This document shows positions 42,238-53,854 of a stretch of 64,000 nt of DNA, in pieces. The stretch lies in assembly GCA_039583875.1 (NCBI GenBank), contig CM077150.1:175159499-175223498 (forward strand), given 5' to 3'. Origin of the DNA: Platanthera guangdongensis. Lineage: Eukaryota > Streptophyta > Magnoliopsida > Asparagales > Orchidaceae. The notes below the pieces were generated by a model. It did not search any database and was not told the DNA's origin. It saw only the letters and a list, made by a program, of their open reading frames with translations. The translations under genes and the position numbers were made by a program. Each line of letters begins with the position of its first letter. The stretch's first letter is position 1.

Positions 42238-42935
42238 TAAATCGAGAGATTAAGCGAATTTTAGAAAAAACTGTTTCACTAAATAGGAAAGATTGGTCCG
42301 TTAAACTCGACGATGCGTTGTGGGCGTATCGGACGGCATACAAAACCGCAATTGGTTGTACGCAGTTCTGGTTAGTCTACGACAAAGCATGCCATTTACC
42401 CGTAGAATTAGAGCATCGCGCTCTTTGGAATTTAAAACTCTTAAACCTTGACTCCAGCTTAGCCGCTCAGAATAGAAAACTGCAACTAAACGAGCTCGAT
42501 GAATGGCGTGCGAATGCTTACGAGAGCAATAAATTCTATAAGGAGCGCTCTAAGTTATATCACGATCGAAAAATCAAGTCCCAAAAATTATTTTCTCCGG
42601 GCGATCTTGTCCTTCTTTACAATTCACATCTTAGGCTTTTTCCGGGTAAACTAAAATCTAGATGGTCCGGTCCCTTCCTTGTTGAAGAAGTTTTTCCATA
42701 TGGAACCGTACTCGTCTCCCACCCGGACAAAGGTTCGTTTAAAGTAAACGGTCATCAGTTAAAGTCTTATATAGCACGTGACCCAGTGATCGGTTTTAGC
42801 GAAACCATAACTTTCCTCCACATTATAAACTCGCCAAAAAAGTCAAGCTACACGACTATAAACAAAGTGCTCCTGGGAGGCACCCCTCGCTTATCTTTTT
42901 CGCTCTTTCCTTATTATCTTTGCTGCTTTTTCTAA
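42238..42935 (+). pseudogene. Element F integrase C-terminal part
   Basis: Continues integrase after the one-base loss: [20 protein letters not shown] (with the catalytic glutamate of the D,D35E triad just upstream), [100 protein letters not shown]. It ends with the Athila integrase tail, [15 protein letters not shown]. No chromodomain, as expected for Athila. Confidence 0.9.
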
Positions 42936-44632
42936 TAAACGCAGGGTTTCTGATCGGCCTCCCCCTACGCGTTTCAGGGAAGCTTCTACCCCCCTCTCTT
43001 TATATATTGTATATATTGTTTTTTACTCTTATTTTGCATACTTAAGTTACAACATTGGGGACAATATTGGACTTAAGTATGAGGGTATTTTCGTGCTTTA
43101 CTTTCCGCACTTCAATTTTTCTGCACTTCAATTTTTCTGCATTTCAAAAATACAAAAAAATCATATAACAACAAAACAAAAACAAAAAAAATAAAAAAAA
43201 CATCTTAAAATGAAAAAAATTTAAAATAAAAAATCCAAATTTTTTTTTTCTCTTTCTTTCTTTTTTCCAAAAACTAAAAAAAAATTAATTAAAAAAAACA
43301 AAACAAAAAAATATATTTAGTTTCACTTTGTAAATATTTTTTGTAAATACTCTTTTCTCTCTCCCCACCTTCCTCATTTTAGTAAAAACCTCTCTTTTTC
43401 TCCCATGAATTTGTACATAGTATGAAAATTCTCTTAAAATATAATAAAAAAAAGATAATAGTTCAAAAAAAAAATTCAAAACAAAAAAAATTGAGAAAAA
43501 CAAAAATACAAAAAAAAGATCATAAATGAAAAAAACAAATAATGATGATGATAAAAACTATAAAAATAATAAAAAAAAATGTTTTGAAACAAATAAATCA
43601 AATATTCCATCCTTAATTTTTCTGCTATCCAAAAATTCAGTTTTGAGTTTATTTATATATGAATTTCATTAATTCTTTATTCACTACCCGTTTGTTAATT
43701 ATTGATTGAAAAATTTAAATAGCCGGGGTTAAGTTTTAAAGAATTCATTATACTTTGTTAAAAATAGCAAACTTGTTTTAGGCACTACTTCTAATTTTTC
43801 ATTGATAGGAGCACGTGTATTATGTTAGGAAATAACGACTATAGAATTCAATTATACTTACTTTTAGCTTTCTGAAACATTGGAACGTACAAATTATTAA
43901 GGTTGCTCTCAAAAATTTTTAGGATTAAAAATCTAGTTTTCCTTTCTCCCCTTACCTTTCATGACCTACTTGGCATGAAAAATTTTATCCTTAAAAGATC
44001 CTATGTCAATGGGAATAAAATTTTGTTCCGTAAACATAGGCACCCAATAATTTAAAAAGATTATATGGAGTAAAAGGATAAAATTCATTACTCCTACAAA
44101 TATACATTGGGTTAATTTTATTCTTATGAAGTTGAAAAACAAAAATCATATTAGGAAAATAAGATTTCGTTTTCCTAATAATCCAAAAGAAAAAAAAATG
44201 GAGGTTCGAGAAAAAATTACCTCACCTCAAAAATCAAAACCCTCTTCATAAACCCACTACCCCCTTAGCCAATTACACGATTCTAGAATTAATTCAAAAA
44301 TATTTTTGAGAGCATAATTAGTAAATTGTATTTTTTCTAGTAGCACTCGTATAAGCTAGAGTTCTTATAATTCCAAACTATTTTTATTAATCTAATCATT
44401 ACAAATGTTGTCTTCTATTTGATTGCATCAAGAAGTCTTTTGGCCAAAACTTTTGCGCTATTTAAATCATCTACATAATTTTAGGACTTAACTCTTACAC
44501 CCCGTATATTTATTTCGATCTCTCTTATAATTGATTAAGTAGTAGCTAAACTTAGAGTTTTTGTTTCTATTCCTTATAGATTCACCTCAAACTTTTGCTC
44601 TGGAATAGCAAAAGCCTAAGTATGGGGGTATT
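42936..44632. other. Element F post-pol region, no env-like ORF
   Basis: Very AT-rich with A runs and T runs (43130-43560), and no ORF resembling the env-like gene of some Athila elements. acattggggacaatattgg... near 43050 resembles the usual sequence after Athila integrase. A polypurine-like tatgggggta (44621-44630) precedes the 3' LTR. Confidence 0.8.
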
Positions 44633-44804
44633 TAATGAATTGTAAATATACGTATTTTTGTGCACATTAGTTTAGTCTTTTTCATTTATTTTCGTCGTTT
44701 TTACTTATTTTTGTTCAATAAAATGCTCCTATTCTTGTAAATTTACTACTAACTTGTTTTATTTTATTTTTCAGAAAAATTTCAAAAATCTGCCAAAAAT
44801 TCCA

Positions 44805-45340
44805 AAGTCACACCCGTGACATATTGGTCATGCCCGTGACCAAGGCATGACACGTCAAATTCTAGTGAAGTTGCATATTTCTGAAGTAAAAAGCTCGACA
44901 CGCCTGGAGTCACGCCCGTGTCACCCGACACGGGGCGTGACAGCAGCCTGTGCCCCCTCCACTCGACGAATTCAGTTCAACGATCGTCAAACCCGAGACA
45001 CGCCCAGAGTCACGCCCGTGACAGAGGGCGTGACTCAAACTCAGCTCGACGATTTCAACTCGACACTTGTCGACACCAACCGACACGCCCAGCGTCACGC
45101 CCGTGACCTGGGGTGTGACCTTTCCACCTGGCCCGACAAGATGCTGCCGAAGACTTTTGACGCAACCCGTGCCTGGTTCTACCTTCCCGACACGCCCAGA
45201 GTCACGCCCGTGACCTGGGGCGTGACATCCTCAAACTCAGCCTGAAGTCAACTTTCCTGTCCAATCATCGGCCGTCATCATGAAGAGTACTAACACGCCC
45301 CCCCCCCCCCCCCCCCCCGACACGCCCGTGTCTGAGGGCG
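44805..45340. repeat. CACGCCCGTGAC motif cluster, element F 3' LTR
   Basis: Counterpart of 34650-35195, slightly shorter: the ttttcgctcgacgattgtcg part is missing near 45065. Confidence 0.85.
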
Positions 45341-45360
45341 TGTACTTAGAATTTTTTGCC

Positions 45361-45367
45361 TATAAAT
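45361..45367 (+). promoter_or_regulatory. Element F 3' LTR TATA box
   Basis: tataaat at the position matching 35207-35213; it could drive read-out transcription into element D. Confidence 0.55.
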
Positions 45368-46279
45368 TGCCCATTTCTGTAAGGTCCAAGGGTTCAGATT
45401 TTTGGGCCATTTTAGTGTGTTTTTGTGGGCTGCATCCGTGGATTACCTTGCTATGTAAGGAGATTTCTCCCCCTTTTCTTTCATGTTTGTTTTTTGCTTT
45501 AACTTTATCTTTGTAATAGTTTCCTTTAATCAATAAAAATGGTAGATTTTCTCTTCTTATTTGGCTTTGGAATGAACTCTTGTGCCCACTTTTCTTCTCA
45601 TTTTATTCTTAGTTTCACCTTTGTTTTTCTCTTTACGAAAAGTGTGTGTGTGTGTGTATGAGTGTAACATATTTAATAGTAATGTTTTTAATTTATCTTC
45701 ATGATAGGTTTTGTATTAGATTTCATTTCCAAGTTAGCTATGATAAGTTTTCCTCTTCTTCATCATGTCCTTTTCTACCAAAAATTTTTATGCTTTCATT
45801 CTTATGTCTTTATAAAAGAGTTAAAAGTAATTTTGATTTTTTTTTACTTAGTTTTTTTTTGTAGGATTGTAAAACCCTTTTTGTTATTTTCATTTTCTTT
45901 TCACTTTTTAATAGCTTTTATGAAAACATAAGAATGAAAATGTTGAAATTTTAATTTTTGAAAGGCTTTAGTTTTTGATTTGTTTTGAAAAACTTTTGTT
46001 CCCTTAAAATTTTAATTTGTTCTTTTTATTTGTTTTTGGCAAAACCTAAGCATGAAAAAGTAAAAGTTTTAATTTTTAGGTAGCTTTCATTTTGCTTTTA
46101 AATTTGTGTGTGTGAGTGTATGAGAATAATGTTTTAATGCTTTGTTCAAATTATGTAGAGTGTGTGAGTGTAGGTGTTAATTTTATTGCTTTCCTTCAAT
46201 TCTTATAGAGTGTGTGTGTTTGTGTGTATTTATTTCCGCCTACTCATTAAGGGTTAAATGGCGCATCGTTTTCATTTTC

Positions 46280-46600
46280 AGTCCTACTCGTTTGAGTAGG
46301 ACTTGTAATTTTCTTTCTTTATTTTTCCACCTACTCACTTGAGTTAAATGGACGGACTTTATTTTTAGTCCTACTCGTTTGAGTAGGATTTGTAATTTTC
46401 TTTCTTTGTTTTTCCGCCTACTCACTTGAGTTAAATGGACGGACGTTATTTCCCGCCTACTCGTTTGAGTAGGACTTGTAATCGCATTTATTTTCTCCTA
46501 CTCATTTGAGTAGGACTCGCTTTCATTTTAGTCCTACTCGTTTGAGTAGGACTTGCAATTTTAAGCTTTTATTTCCCGCCCCCACTCGTTTGAGTGGGAC
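46280..46600. repeat. Hairpin array in element F 3' LTR
   Basis: Same gagtagga hairpin series as the 5' LTR, with the cccactcgtttgagtggg copy retained near 46580. Confidence 0.88.
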
Positions 46601-47578
46601 TCGCAATTTCAATTATGCAAATTTCTTTTATGTGTAGCTTAGGTTCTGTTTAATTTATAATTTGGAGTGTGCGTGAGTTCTTGTTTTAGCTAACTTTTCA
46701 GCTTTCTAAATGTTTTTTTTATGTCCTCTTCTTATAATCATTTAGCGTTTAATTTCGAACTCGCACCTCCTTAAATTATAAAGTCGTCCCCATACCGATG
46801 TGTGGCTAATCGCTATTAGCCTCGACATCGAAGAGCATTGGGACATTTAAAATGATTTGTAATAATTGAAGCTCTTTATTTTCATTTTAATTTAAGGACT
46901 TAAGGTTTACCCTGGGTTAACGACGCGTAGGACCACATATCGATGTGTGGTCCCTATTTCCGTAGTCTATATGCTAGCTAGTCGAGAGGCCGTGCATATG
47001 GACCGATCACCCCTGGATAAATAGAGTTGCGTGCATACCCTCGAGAGAGGACAAGCGTAATTCTACCGGATTGGGTTCCCCACCCAATAGCGGGGTTCTT
47101 AGCGTAAAGCGGGCGTTAAGAGGAATCCTTCATCGGACTAACGTTCGGTCGAATAGTCTTAACGTTTAGGTGAGCGATATCCATATAGCTAAGTGAGCTC
47201 ATATTTGTGGAACCTCCACGGCCAAGTTGCCTTTTATTAATTTGAAAACTAAGTCCTATAATTATTAAAAATTATTTTAGTCTTAATCTGATTCGATGCC
47301 GAGCGTTAACCCTTCATCGAATATTTTCTAAATCGTTTTTTTTTTGCTCCTTTGCTTTTCAGTCTTTTGTTTTTTAAAAAATCCACCTTACTTTCAGTAA
47401 AATAATAGTCCTCCTGGAGGAGTAAGAATAGTCAACACGACCCCGAGAACAATACGACCTCGGTATTCCCCCGAATATCGAGTACTACTTGCGATAGGTG
47501 CACTTGCCTCCTGTAGTATGCCCACGACGATCGACTCACCGAACCAACCACAGTAAGGGTCTGTTCGCGGGTGCATCA

Positions 47579-47583
47579 ACGAA
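47579..47583. repeat. Target-site duplication of element F, right copy (acgaa)
   Basis: Perfect match to 34472-34476. Confidence 0.9.
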
Positions 47584-47784
47584 TCCTATGATTAAAGAGA
47601 TGCTTTTGCAAAGCTAGCATAAGAAAGAAAAGAGAGTTCAAGGACGGAACCATTTTTGGAATCTTTCTTGATTAGCATGCCAACTGTTATGCGTGAATAG
47701 ACAAAACACTTGAAGAAGCATTAGCGAGCAGTTTTTACTCATAATGATTCTTGAAGAGGTTACATGGAATAGAAAAGAGAAGGT
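47584..47784 (-). other. Element D region just after integrase
   Basis: Non-coding; resumes element D after F. No repeat or ORF seen. Confidence 0.5.
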
Positions 47785-49110
47785 TCAGGAATAGAACCGT
47801 TTGAGATCATCCCCTCTCCATGTATGTGGCATATCTTCTCCCTCGTACGTTTGCAAGCGGTAAGCACCGTTCTTTAATGCTTCTTTGACATTGAATGGGT
47901 CGGCCCAGTTCGGATTAAGTTTTCCAACTGAACTAGCTCTTGCAGCAGCGTCAACTTTCTTAAGAACTAGATCTCCCACTTGAAAGTGTTTGATCCTTAC
48001 GTTCTGATCGGAATACCTGGCCATCCTTCTTTTGACCTCCTTCTGCCTTATTGCTGCTTTGTCTCTAATTTCCTTAATATGTTCCGGGCTGAATCACATC
48101 TCTTCATTGTTCAGCTCAAGCCAGTCCTCAAATCCTTGCCTTGCAAGCAGAACCCTGGGTGATGGAACTTCACACTCAACTGGAATGAGGTCTTCTGAGC
48201 CATGAGAAAGTTTAAACGGAGTCTCTCCAGTTCCGGATGAAGGTGTTATTTTAAGGGACCCTGGACTGATGGAAGCTGATCAGCCCAGCTGCCCTGGAGA
48301 TACTACACTTACTTCTTAAGCAAATTAAGGACCTGCTTATTGGCTGCTTCAACTTGGCCATTGCTCATGGGATGATGGACTAATACAAACCGCAGTTCTA
48401 TTCTGACCTGCTTGCAAAAATCAATCATCTCTGCGTTGTTGAACTGTGGTCTGTTGTCGGTGATTATAGCCATAAGTATTCCATGTCGGCAGACAATCTC
48501 TCCCCAAACAAAATTCTTGATGACCTGAGTTGTTGTCTTTGCTAATGCCTTTGCTTCAATCCACTTGCTGAAGTAGTCAATCATCACTATGATGAAACGT
48601 CATTGTCTCTTGCCATGGGAAAAGTACCATTGAGATCCATTCCCCAAACTGCGAAGGGCCAAGGAGTTGCAATCGATCTGAGTGACTGAGCAGCCTGGTG
48701 TTGAAGTGGAGCAAACTTCTAGCATTGAACACACTTTCTAGCATAAGCCTCAGAGTCTCTCTTCATGGTGGGCCAGAAATATCCCTGCTGCTGGATCCAT
48801 CTTTCTAAAGTTCTTGCTCCCGAGTGACTTCCATACTCTCCTGAATGAACTTCTTGCAAAATAACGGGAGCTTCTTCTTCTGAAACACATCTGGCCATGG
48901 TAGAGAGGAATGTTCTTCTGTAGAGGATTCCTGCCACTAAGTAATAGTGAGCTGCTTTTATTCTGAACTTTTTCTGATCTTTGATTGAATGGTGAAAATC
49001 TCTTGTTGACAGATAAAGAATGAATGGGTCCATCCAGGAGGGACGTTGATCAACCTGCATCAATTCTCCTTCCTCCACTGCCGGATGGAAGAGTTCGGAA
49101 GTTGTTCCGC
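47785..49110 (-). pseudogene. Element D integrase
   Basis: Zinc-binding part: VHSGEYGSHSGARTLERWIQ, YFWPTMKRDSEAYARKCVQC (HHCC). A stop follows, then the core in pieces: IDYFSKWIEAKALAK, a DNRPQFNN box, HHPMSNGQVEAANKQVLNLL (D,D,E residues). A frameshifted gap lies at 48310-48025, and the C-terminal piece is 48024-47785 (YSDQNVRIKHFQVGDLVLKK, NPNWADPFNVKEALKNGAYRL), a GPY/F-like end of the Tat type. No chromodomain, as expected. At least three stops or frameshifts; inactive. Confidence 0.87.
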
Positions 49111-49540
49111 CTAAGGGCAACCCATACTTAGTAAGAACATCTGCCTCCTCATTTTCTGCTCTAGAGATGTGCTCAATGGTAAAGCTTTTGAATTTGCCGA
49201 TCTCTCTTTTCACAAGAGCAAGATACTTCTTCAAGATCGCCTCTCTTGTCTAAAAGTTTTCAAGGACTTGCGACGCCATCACCAGAGAGTCAGTCTTGAT
49301 ATTAACATGATCAATTCCGAGTTCTCTTGCAAGCCTCAAGCTTGCTAGCAAAGCTTCATACTCGGCCTGGTTGTTGGTTACTGGAAAATAAAACTTGATG
49401 GCCTGCTCTAGTTTGATGTCGTTTGGGTTAATCAGAACCACTCATGCTCCAGAAGAACTTCTACCTGAGGCACCATCAACATAAATGGTCCAAGCCAAAG
49501 GTGACCTTTTTGCTTGATCAGAACTGGACTCTGTTGTGTC
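49111..49540 (-). pseudogene. Element D second, archaeal-type RNase H domain
   Basis: SPLAWTIYVDGASGRSSSGA, a stop, then TNNQAEYEALLASLRLAREL, IKTDSLVMASQV, a stop, FKSFTIEHISRAENEEADVL. The DG..S, NNQAEYEAL, TDS and ..N..AD motifs are those of the archaeal-type RNase H that the Tat lineage carries in addition to its normal RNase H. It marks the lineage. The domain is broken by two stops. Confidence 0.85.
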
Positions 49541-50078
49541 AATCAGGAAGTCCGCTAGTACTTGAGCTTTTATGGCTGTCTTGGGCACATAAGAAATTTC
49601 AAATTCACTTAATTCAATCGCCCATTTGGCTAGTCTGCCAGAATGCTCTGGTTTCTCCAACACACTTTTCAAAGGTTCATCAGTAACAACTTGAATCGAG
49701 TGCTCTTGGAAATACGGACGGAGACTGCGAGCTGATATGACTAGTGCCAAGGCTAATTTCTCTAGAATCGGGTACCGTGTCTCGGCACTTTTCAGAATAT
49801 GGCTAACATAGTAGATCGTGAACTTTTCCTGTTTTCCTCTCAAAGAAGAACAGAGCTGACTGCCTCGGGGCCAACTCCTAAGTACAAGAAAAGCATCTCT
49901 CCTGGTCGGGGACTCTGAAGCAGAGGTGTTGAAGTCAATTGCTTCTTCAACTGCTCAAAGGCCTGGGAACAATCTTCTGTCCACTCAAACTTAGACGCTC
50001 CTCGAAGAGTTTTAAAGAAAGGAGCACTCCTATCTCCAACCCGAGAGAGGAACCTCGCAAGACCTGCTAACCTCCCCC
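49541..50078 (-). pseudogene. Element D RNase H
   Basis: Starts in the connection region (GGRLAGLARFLSRVGDRSAPFF, KFEWTEDCSQAFEQLKKQL) and continues after a TGA with FTIYYVSHILKSAETRYP, EKLALALVISARSLRPYFQ, VVTDEPLKSVLEKPEHSGRL, KAQVLADFL. This is the standard Ty3 RNase H; some catalytic residues are displaced by the stop. Confidence 0.84.
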
Positions 50079-50773
50079 CTAGCTGCTGAACTTCCTTAGG
50101 TGAACGGGGGTAGGCATATCAAGAATAGCTTTTACTTTATCTAGATTGGGGGCAAGTCCCTCTGGAGTAAGGAGATGACCAAGGAACTTCCCCTTACTCG
50201 CCCCAAAGGTGCACTTCAACGGGTTAAGCTTCATTTTATATCTACGCAGAGTAGAGAACGTCTCTATTAGATCTTGCAAGTGCAGCGAAAATGACTTACT
50301 CTTGATCAAGAGGTCGTATACATACACTTCTAAGTTTCTTCCCTTCTGTTGCTTAAACACACGGTCCATCATGCGTTGGTAAGTTACACCAGCATTTTTA
50401 AGCCCTAAGGGCATCACAAGGAAACAGTAGCAACCATCATTGGTGATAAATGACATATGAGGAACGTCAGGTTTATGCATTCTTATTTGGTAATAACCAA
50501 AAAATGCATCTAAAAAACTCATGCAAGAGTACCCTACTGCAGAAACAACTCAAGAATCTATCCGAGGCAAAGGGTAACAATCTTTGGGGCATGCTTTATT
50601 GAGTTTTTAAAGTCTACACACATGCGCCATTTGCCTCCTGGTTTTTTAACCATTACAACATTGGATATCCAGGTTGGGTATTGAATTTCACTAATGAAAT
50701 TAGCCTTGAGGAGCTTTGAGACCTCCTCTCTTATTGGCTCGACAAGCTTTGTTGCTATATCTCTCTTCTTTTG
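50079..50773 (-). pseudogene. pol: Element D reverse transcriptase
   Basis: The N-terminal part follows directly from the protease piece after a TAA: KLVEPIREEVSKLLKANF, YPTWISNVVMVKKPGGKWR, MCVDF. It is then damaged and resumes at 50522: MSFLDAFFGYYQIRMHK, MPLGLKNAGVTYQRMMDRVF. The catalytic box reads VYVYDLLIKS where the family has YVDD, so one catalytic aspartate is tyrosine. FLGHLLTPEGLAPNLDKVKA follows. Inactive. Confidence 0.88.
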
Positions 50774-52393
50774 TTACACAAGCTTGCAGTTGTTATCAAT
50801 ATTAAGGTGGTGGCAAGCAATATCCGGATCCACGCCTGGCATGTCTTCTGCTGACCAGGCAAAGACATCTAGGTTCTTCAACAAGCAGGAGATCATCTCG
50901 GCCTTTTGATCTTCAGGTAAATCCGAGTTGATGGAGAGCTTTCTCTCCTCCCCCTCAGTAATGGGGACTCCTTGCGTCACCTGGGCAGGTTCCGGGTGAG
51001 CTCCTCTATCGGCAGCTGTTTCTAAGTTTGGAGAGGCTTCTGCAGCTGTTGCTGGAGCAATGGAAGGACTGGCATCAACCATGTTGACAGTGCGAACATA
51101 GCACTCCCTTGCTCTCCTTGGGTCACTCCTGACCCAGCACATCCGTCCATCAGCGAAGAATTTGATTGCGAGGTGGTAAGTTGAGACCACCGCTTGATAT
51201 GTATTCAACAAAGGCCTGTCGAAGATGACATGATAGCTACTGGGAGCATCCACCACTATGAACTTAACTTGCTTGGTTTCCCCTCCAAGCTTTACTGGCA
51301 GGATGACACTTCCTTCAACTTCTTTTCTCTCCCCTGAGAAGCCATAGAGTGGCCCTTCGGTGGAAAGCAGAGGCTTTCCAGTCTTCAGGGCCTCAAAGGT
51401 TGATTTATACAGCAAGTTGACTGAGCTTCCAGTGTCAACAAGAATCCTATCAACTGTGAAATCCCCAATAACAGCCTTAATCACTACCGCATCATCGAAT
51501 GGGTTTGCTGTTTGGGGCAGATTAGCTGGGCCAAATGTGATGGTCTCGCTTGGTGGAGCAACGGAAGAGGAAGAGGCCACCTCTGCTCGAGTGACCCTTG
51601 AGATTGAGGATTTACGAGTAGACTCGGTTCCTGCTCCACCATGGATAAAGAAGAGGCATCCCAGAACTCCTTCATAATCTGCGTCAAAGCACTCAACCGG
51701 AACGTTGATTGGCCCCAGACGGCCTTCGTCCTCTACCTCCACACATTCTTGATAAGTTTCAGCTACTTCTTTGCCTTTGGAGATGGATGGCTTTGAAGAA
51801 GAGGAAACTTTCTTGATCAAGTCAATCTTCCCCTCGGCAAGCAGCTTCTCTATTAGCATACGAAGGGCCTTGCAATCCTCGGTCAAGTGGCCCTTCTCCT
51901 TCTGGAATTGGCAGAAATGCGCATTGTTCCTTGGCCTCCACTCTCTCTGAGGCCCTTGCTTCTTCTCTTCCGATTTATTTTGCAAAATCTGGACGACTTC
52001 GTCAAGATCCAGACCTGCAATTTCCTCCATGGGGTCATTATCACATCGGCTCAGAGCAGGCATGGCTGCTTGCTGGAGTATGGGAAGTGCTTGGAGTGGA
52101 ATGGCGGGAGTGGCGGCCAACGGCAGTCTCTGCTCCTGAAACTGTTGATGACCAAGAAAAGGTTTCTTATGGCGGAAATTCCGGCCCCTTTGAGAAGGAG
52201 GCTGGAAATCTGGGCGAGGGGGCTTGCTGTGAGAAGAAGAACCAGATGCATCCCTTCCTTTAGCCTTAGCTGTCAGGGATGAAACATATTTGGGGTTGGC
52301 GTTTTCTCCTTCAATGAAGCGGTTCACCATGGCGATCAGCTCTTGGTATGTCTCTGGTTCTTTGTTGTTGCTTTAAATTTCAAGGGGCCTTCC
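50774..52393 (-). CDS. Element D gag C-terminal part and protease
   Basis: Open for 518 codons from 52330; the reading extends to 52393 with a one-base shift (LREGPLKFK in one frame, EPETYQELIA in the next). Gag C-terminus: basic linker, Q-rich stretch, and a Tat-type zinc knuckle CQFQKEKGHLTEDC near residue 145. Protease: FTVDRILVDTGSSVNLLYKS (DTGSS active site), then IVVDAPSSYHVIFDRPLL with D in place of the usual G. An acidic spacer and the RT start (NSDLPEDQKAEMISCLLKN, VFAWSAEDMPGVDP) follow. It ends in TAA at 50774. It is fused in frame with the RT beyond, apart from that stop. The upstream gag half is at 58420-59297, separated by element E. Confidence 0.88.
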
Positions 52394-52398
52394 CGGAG
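52394..52398. repeat. Target-site duplication of element E, left copy (cggag)
   Basis: Perfect match to 58420-58424; lies in element D gag codons for GLRE. Confidence 0.92.
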
Positions 52399-52399
52399 T

Positions 52400-52625
52400 G
52401 ATGACGGCGTTCTCCTACGTGTTAAAGTTGAAGACGATGACGGCGACGGCAACGACGTTCTCCTACATGTTAAAGTTGAAGATGATGACGGTGACGGAAA
52501 CAACGTTCTCCTACATGTTAAAGTTGAAGATGATGACGGCGACGACCACGGTGTTCTCGTACATGTTAAAGTTGAAGATGATGACGGCACCGGCGACGTC
52601 GTTCTCCTACATGTTGAAGATGATG
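52400..52625 (+). repeat. 48-bp minisatellite at start of element E 5' LTR
   Basis: About 4.5 units of gttctcctacatgttaaagt-tgaagatgatgacggcgac... The unit is 48 bp, so all frames repeat, and one reads DDDGDG.DVLLHVKVE repeatedly. Same array at 57262-57490. Confidence 0.93.
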
Positions 52626-52783
52626 ACTACATGATGTGGAGCTACATGAGATGAAGGCTTTTAAACATTATTTAGTTTATTTTTATTTGCATTTTATTTT
52701 CATCATGTAATGTTTAAGTATTTTAGTTGTTGGTTTATTTTTATTTAGTGGGCTGCACATAGCCTATGCATTTTTATAAAGCC

Positions 52784-52791
52784 TATATATA
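52784..52791 (+). promoter_or_regulatory. Element E 5' LTR TATA box
   Basis: tatatata about 385 bp into the LTR, followed by aggtatggac and CT-rich DNA; copy at 57647-57654. Confidence 0.6.
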
Positions 52792-53791
52792 GGTATGGAC
52801 TTTCTTGGTTTTATTTAGTGAATGAAAATTTGAGAAAACCTAAACCTCCTTTGAAGATCTCTTCCTCCTTTCCTCTTGGCCGCCGGCCGCCCTTCCTCTC
52901 CCCTCTTCTTGCACGGCCTCCATCCTCTAGCTCCTCCTCCCTTTCCTTTCCTCCCTCACAAATCCGACCACCACCATTCCTCCTTAACCGCCGGCCTCCT
53001 CCACCAACAGCAAACACGAACATCCCTCAACTCCAACTCCCTAGATTCGGCCACCACTCTCAAGCCGACCCCCATTTCCACACCCCAAACCGACCCACCA
53101 CCCTCTCCCTTATTTAAACCCGACCTCCATCAAGAGCCCCAAATCAGCCCCTTTCCATAGCGAAACCGACCAAGATCAAAGGTGTTTTCTCCCTTCTTGG
53201 ATTTCCTCCATCCCGGCACGAAGCAAAGGAAGCGGGCAAGTTTCTCTCCATCCGCCGACACTCCGGCGGAGTCGTGGAAGAACGATGCTTGAAAGTGAAC
53301 TGGAATCATCTATTCTGGTTGGGTAACGTGATCTTCCACCTCTTGTGTGATTCATTTCCCTTTAGATTTTTATTTGGTGGAATAACGTTGTGTTACTTTG
53401 GAATCGTTTTTTTCGTTCGTGGCTTATCTTTCCGATAGCTTCTGTTGTTCTTTCTAGTTTTTTAATTTTCCGAGAGGTTTGGCGAGCCTCGTTTTCGTTT
53501 TGTTGGGGGATACCTACCATTTCTGAACCGAACCTTTCGGTAGATCTCTTTTGGTACAACCATCGCTCGTTCGGACCCAATATTGGTCCTTTTAGCTTGA
53601 GAGAACATCGGCCTCTAGTCGTTTGTTCGCTATTTAATCGGCGTGGCTATCGTACGTTAGTGATAGTTGATAACGTTGTTCGTGGGTGTGCTGCGTTTAG
53701 TTATTGTGTGAGCGTAATAGTGGAAATAGAGAGGCGTACATGTTAATCCCTTTGCCGTTAGAGCGTCAAACACCGTGGCCTACATCAAATT

Positions 53792-53802
53792 TGGTATCAG
53801 AG
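53792..53802 (+). other. Element E primer-binding site
   Basis: tggtatcagag starting four bases after the LTR end; initiator-methionine tRNA type. Confidence 0.85.
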
Positions 53803-53854
53803 TGAGGTTCTCGTCAATTTCCTAATTGGCACTCCTCCCCCTCTTCAAATTAAA

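Larger units (their letters stand above)
34477..47578 (+). mobile_element. Element F: Athila-type Ty3 element nested in D
   Basis: LTRs 34477-37433 and 44633-47578, primer site of the tRNA-Asp type, gag, protease, RT, RNase H, integrase, then 1.7 kb of AT-rich sequence without an env-like ORF. Perfect acgaa duplication. LTRs are very similar with scattered substitutions. About 13.1 kb. Gag-pol has about five small frame breaks, so it is recent but inactive. Confidence 0.95.
44633..47578 (+). repeat. Element F 3' LTR
   Basis: TAATGAATTG (TGATG in the 5' copy, one transition) to gggtgcatca, 2946 bp. Same internal layout as the 5' LTR: motif cluster 44805-45340, C run 45298-45318 (21 against 16), TATA 45361, hairpin array 46280-46600 including the paired-change copy. 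Confidence 0.92.
52399..53787 (+). repeat. Element E 5' LTR
   Basis: TGATGACGGCG...GCCTACATCA, 1389 bp. A 48-bp minisatellite lies at its very start, then a TATA box (52784) and a CT-rich stretch. It is 231 bp longer than the 3' LTR, which lacks about 52805-53034. Confidence 0.93.

Noticed and set aside
42195..42240. Programmed frameshift in integrase
   Set aside because: A single missing base inside a conserved block, with no shift signal, is better explained by a mutation or sequencing error.
52343..52654. Acidic repeat ORF at the start of element E LTR as a gene
   Set aside because: All three frames stay open because the unit is 48 bp; no start context or conserved domain.
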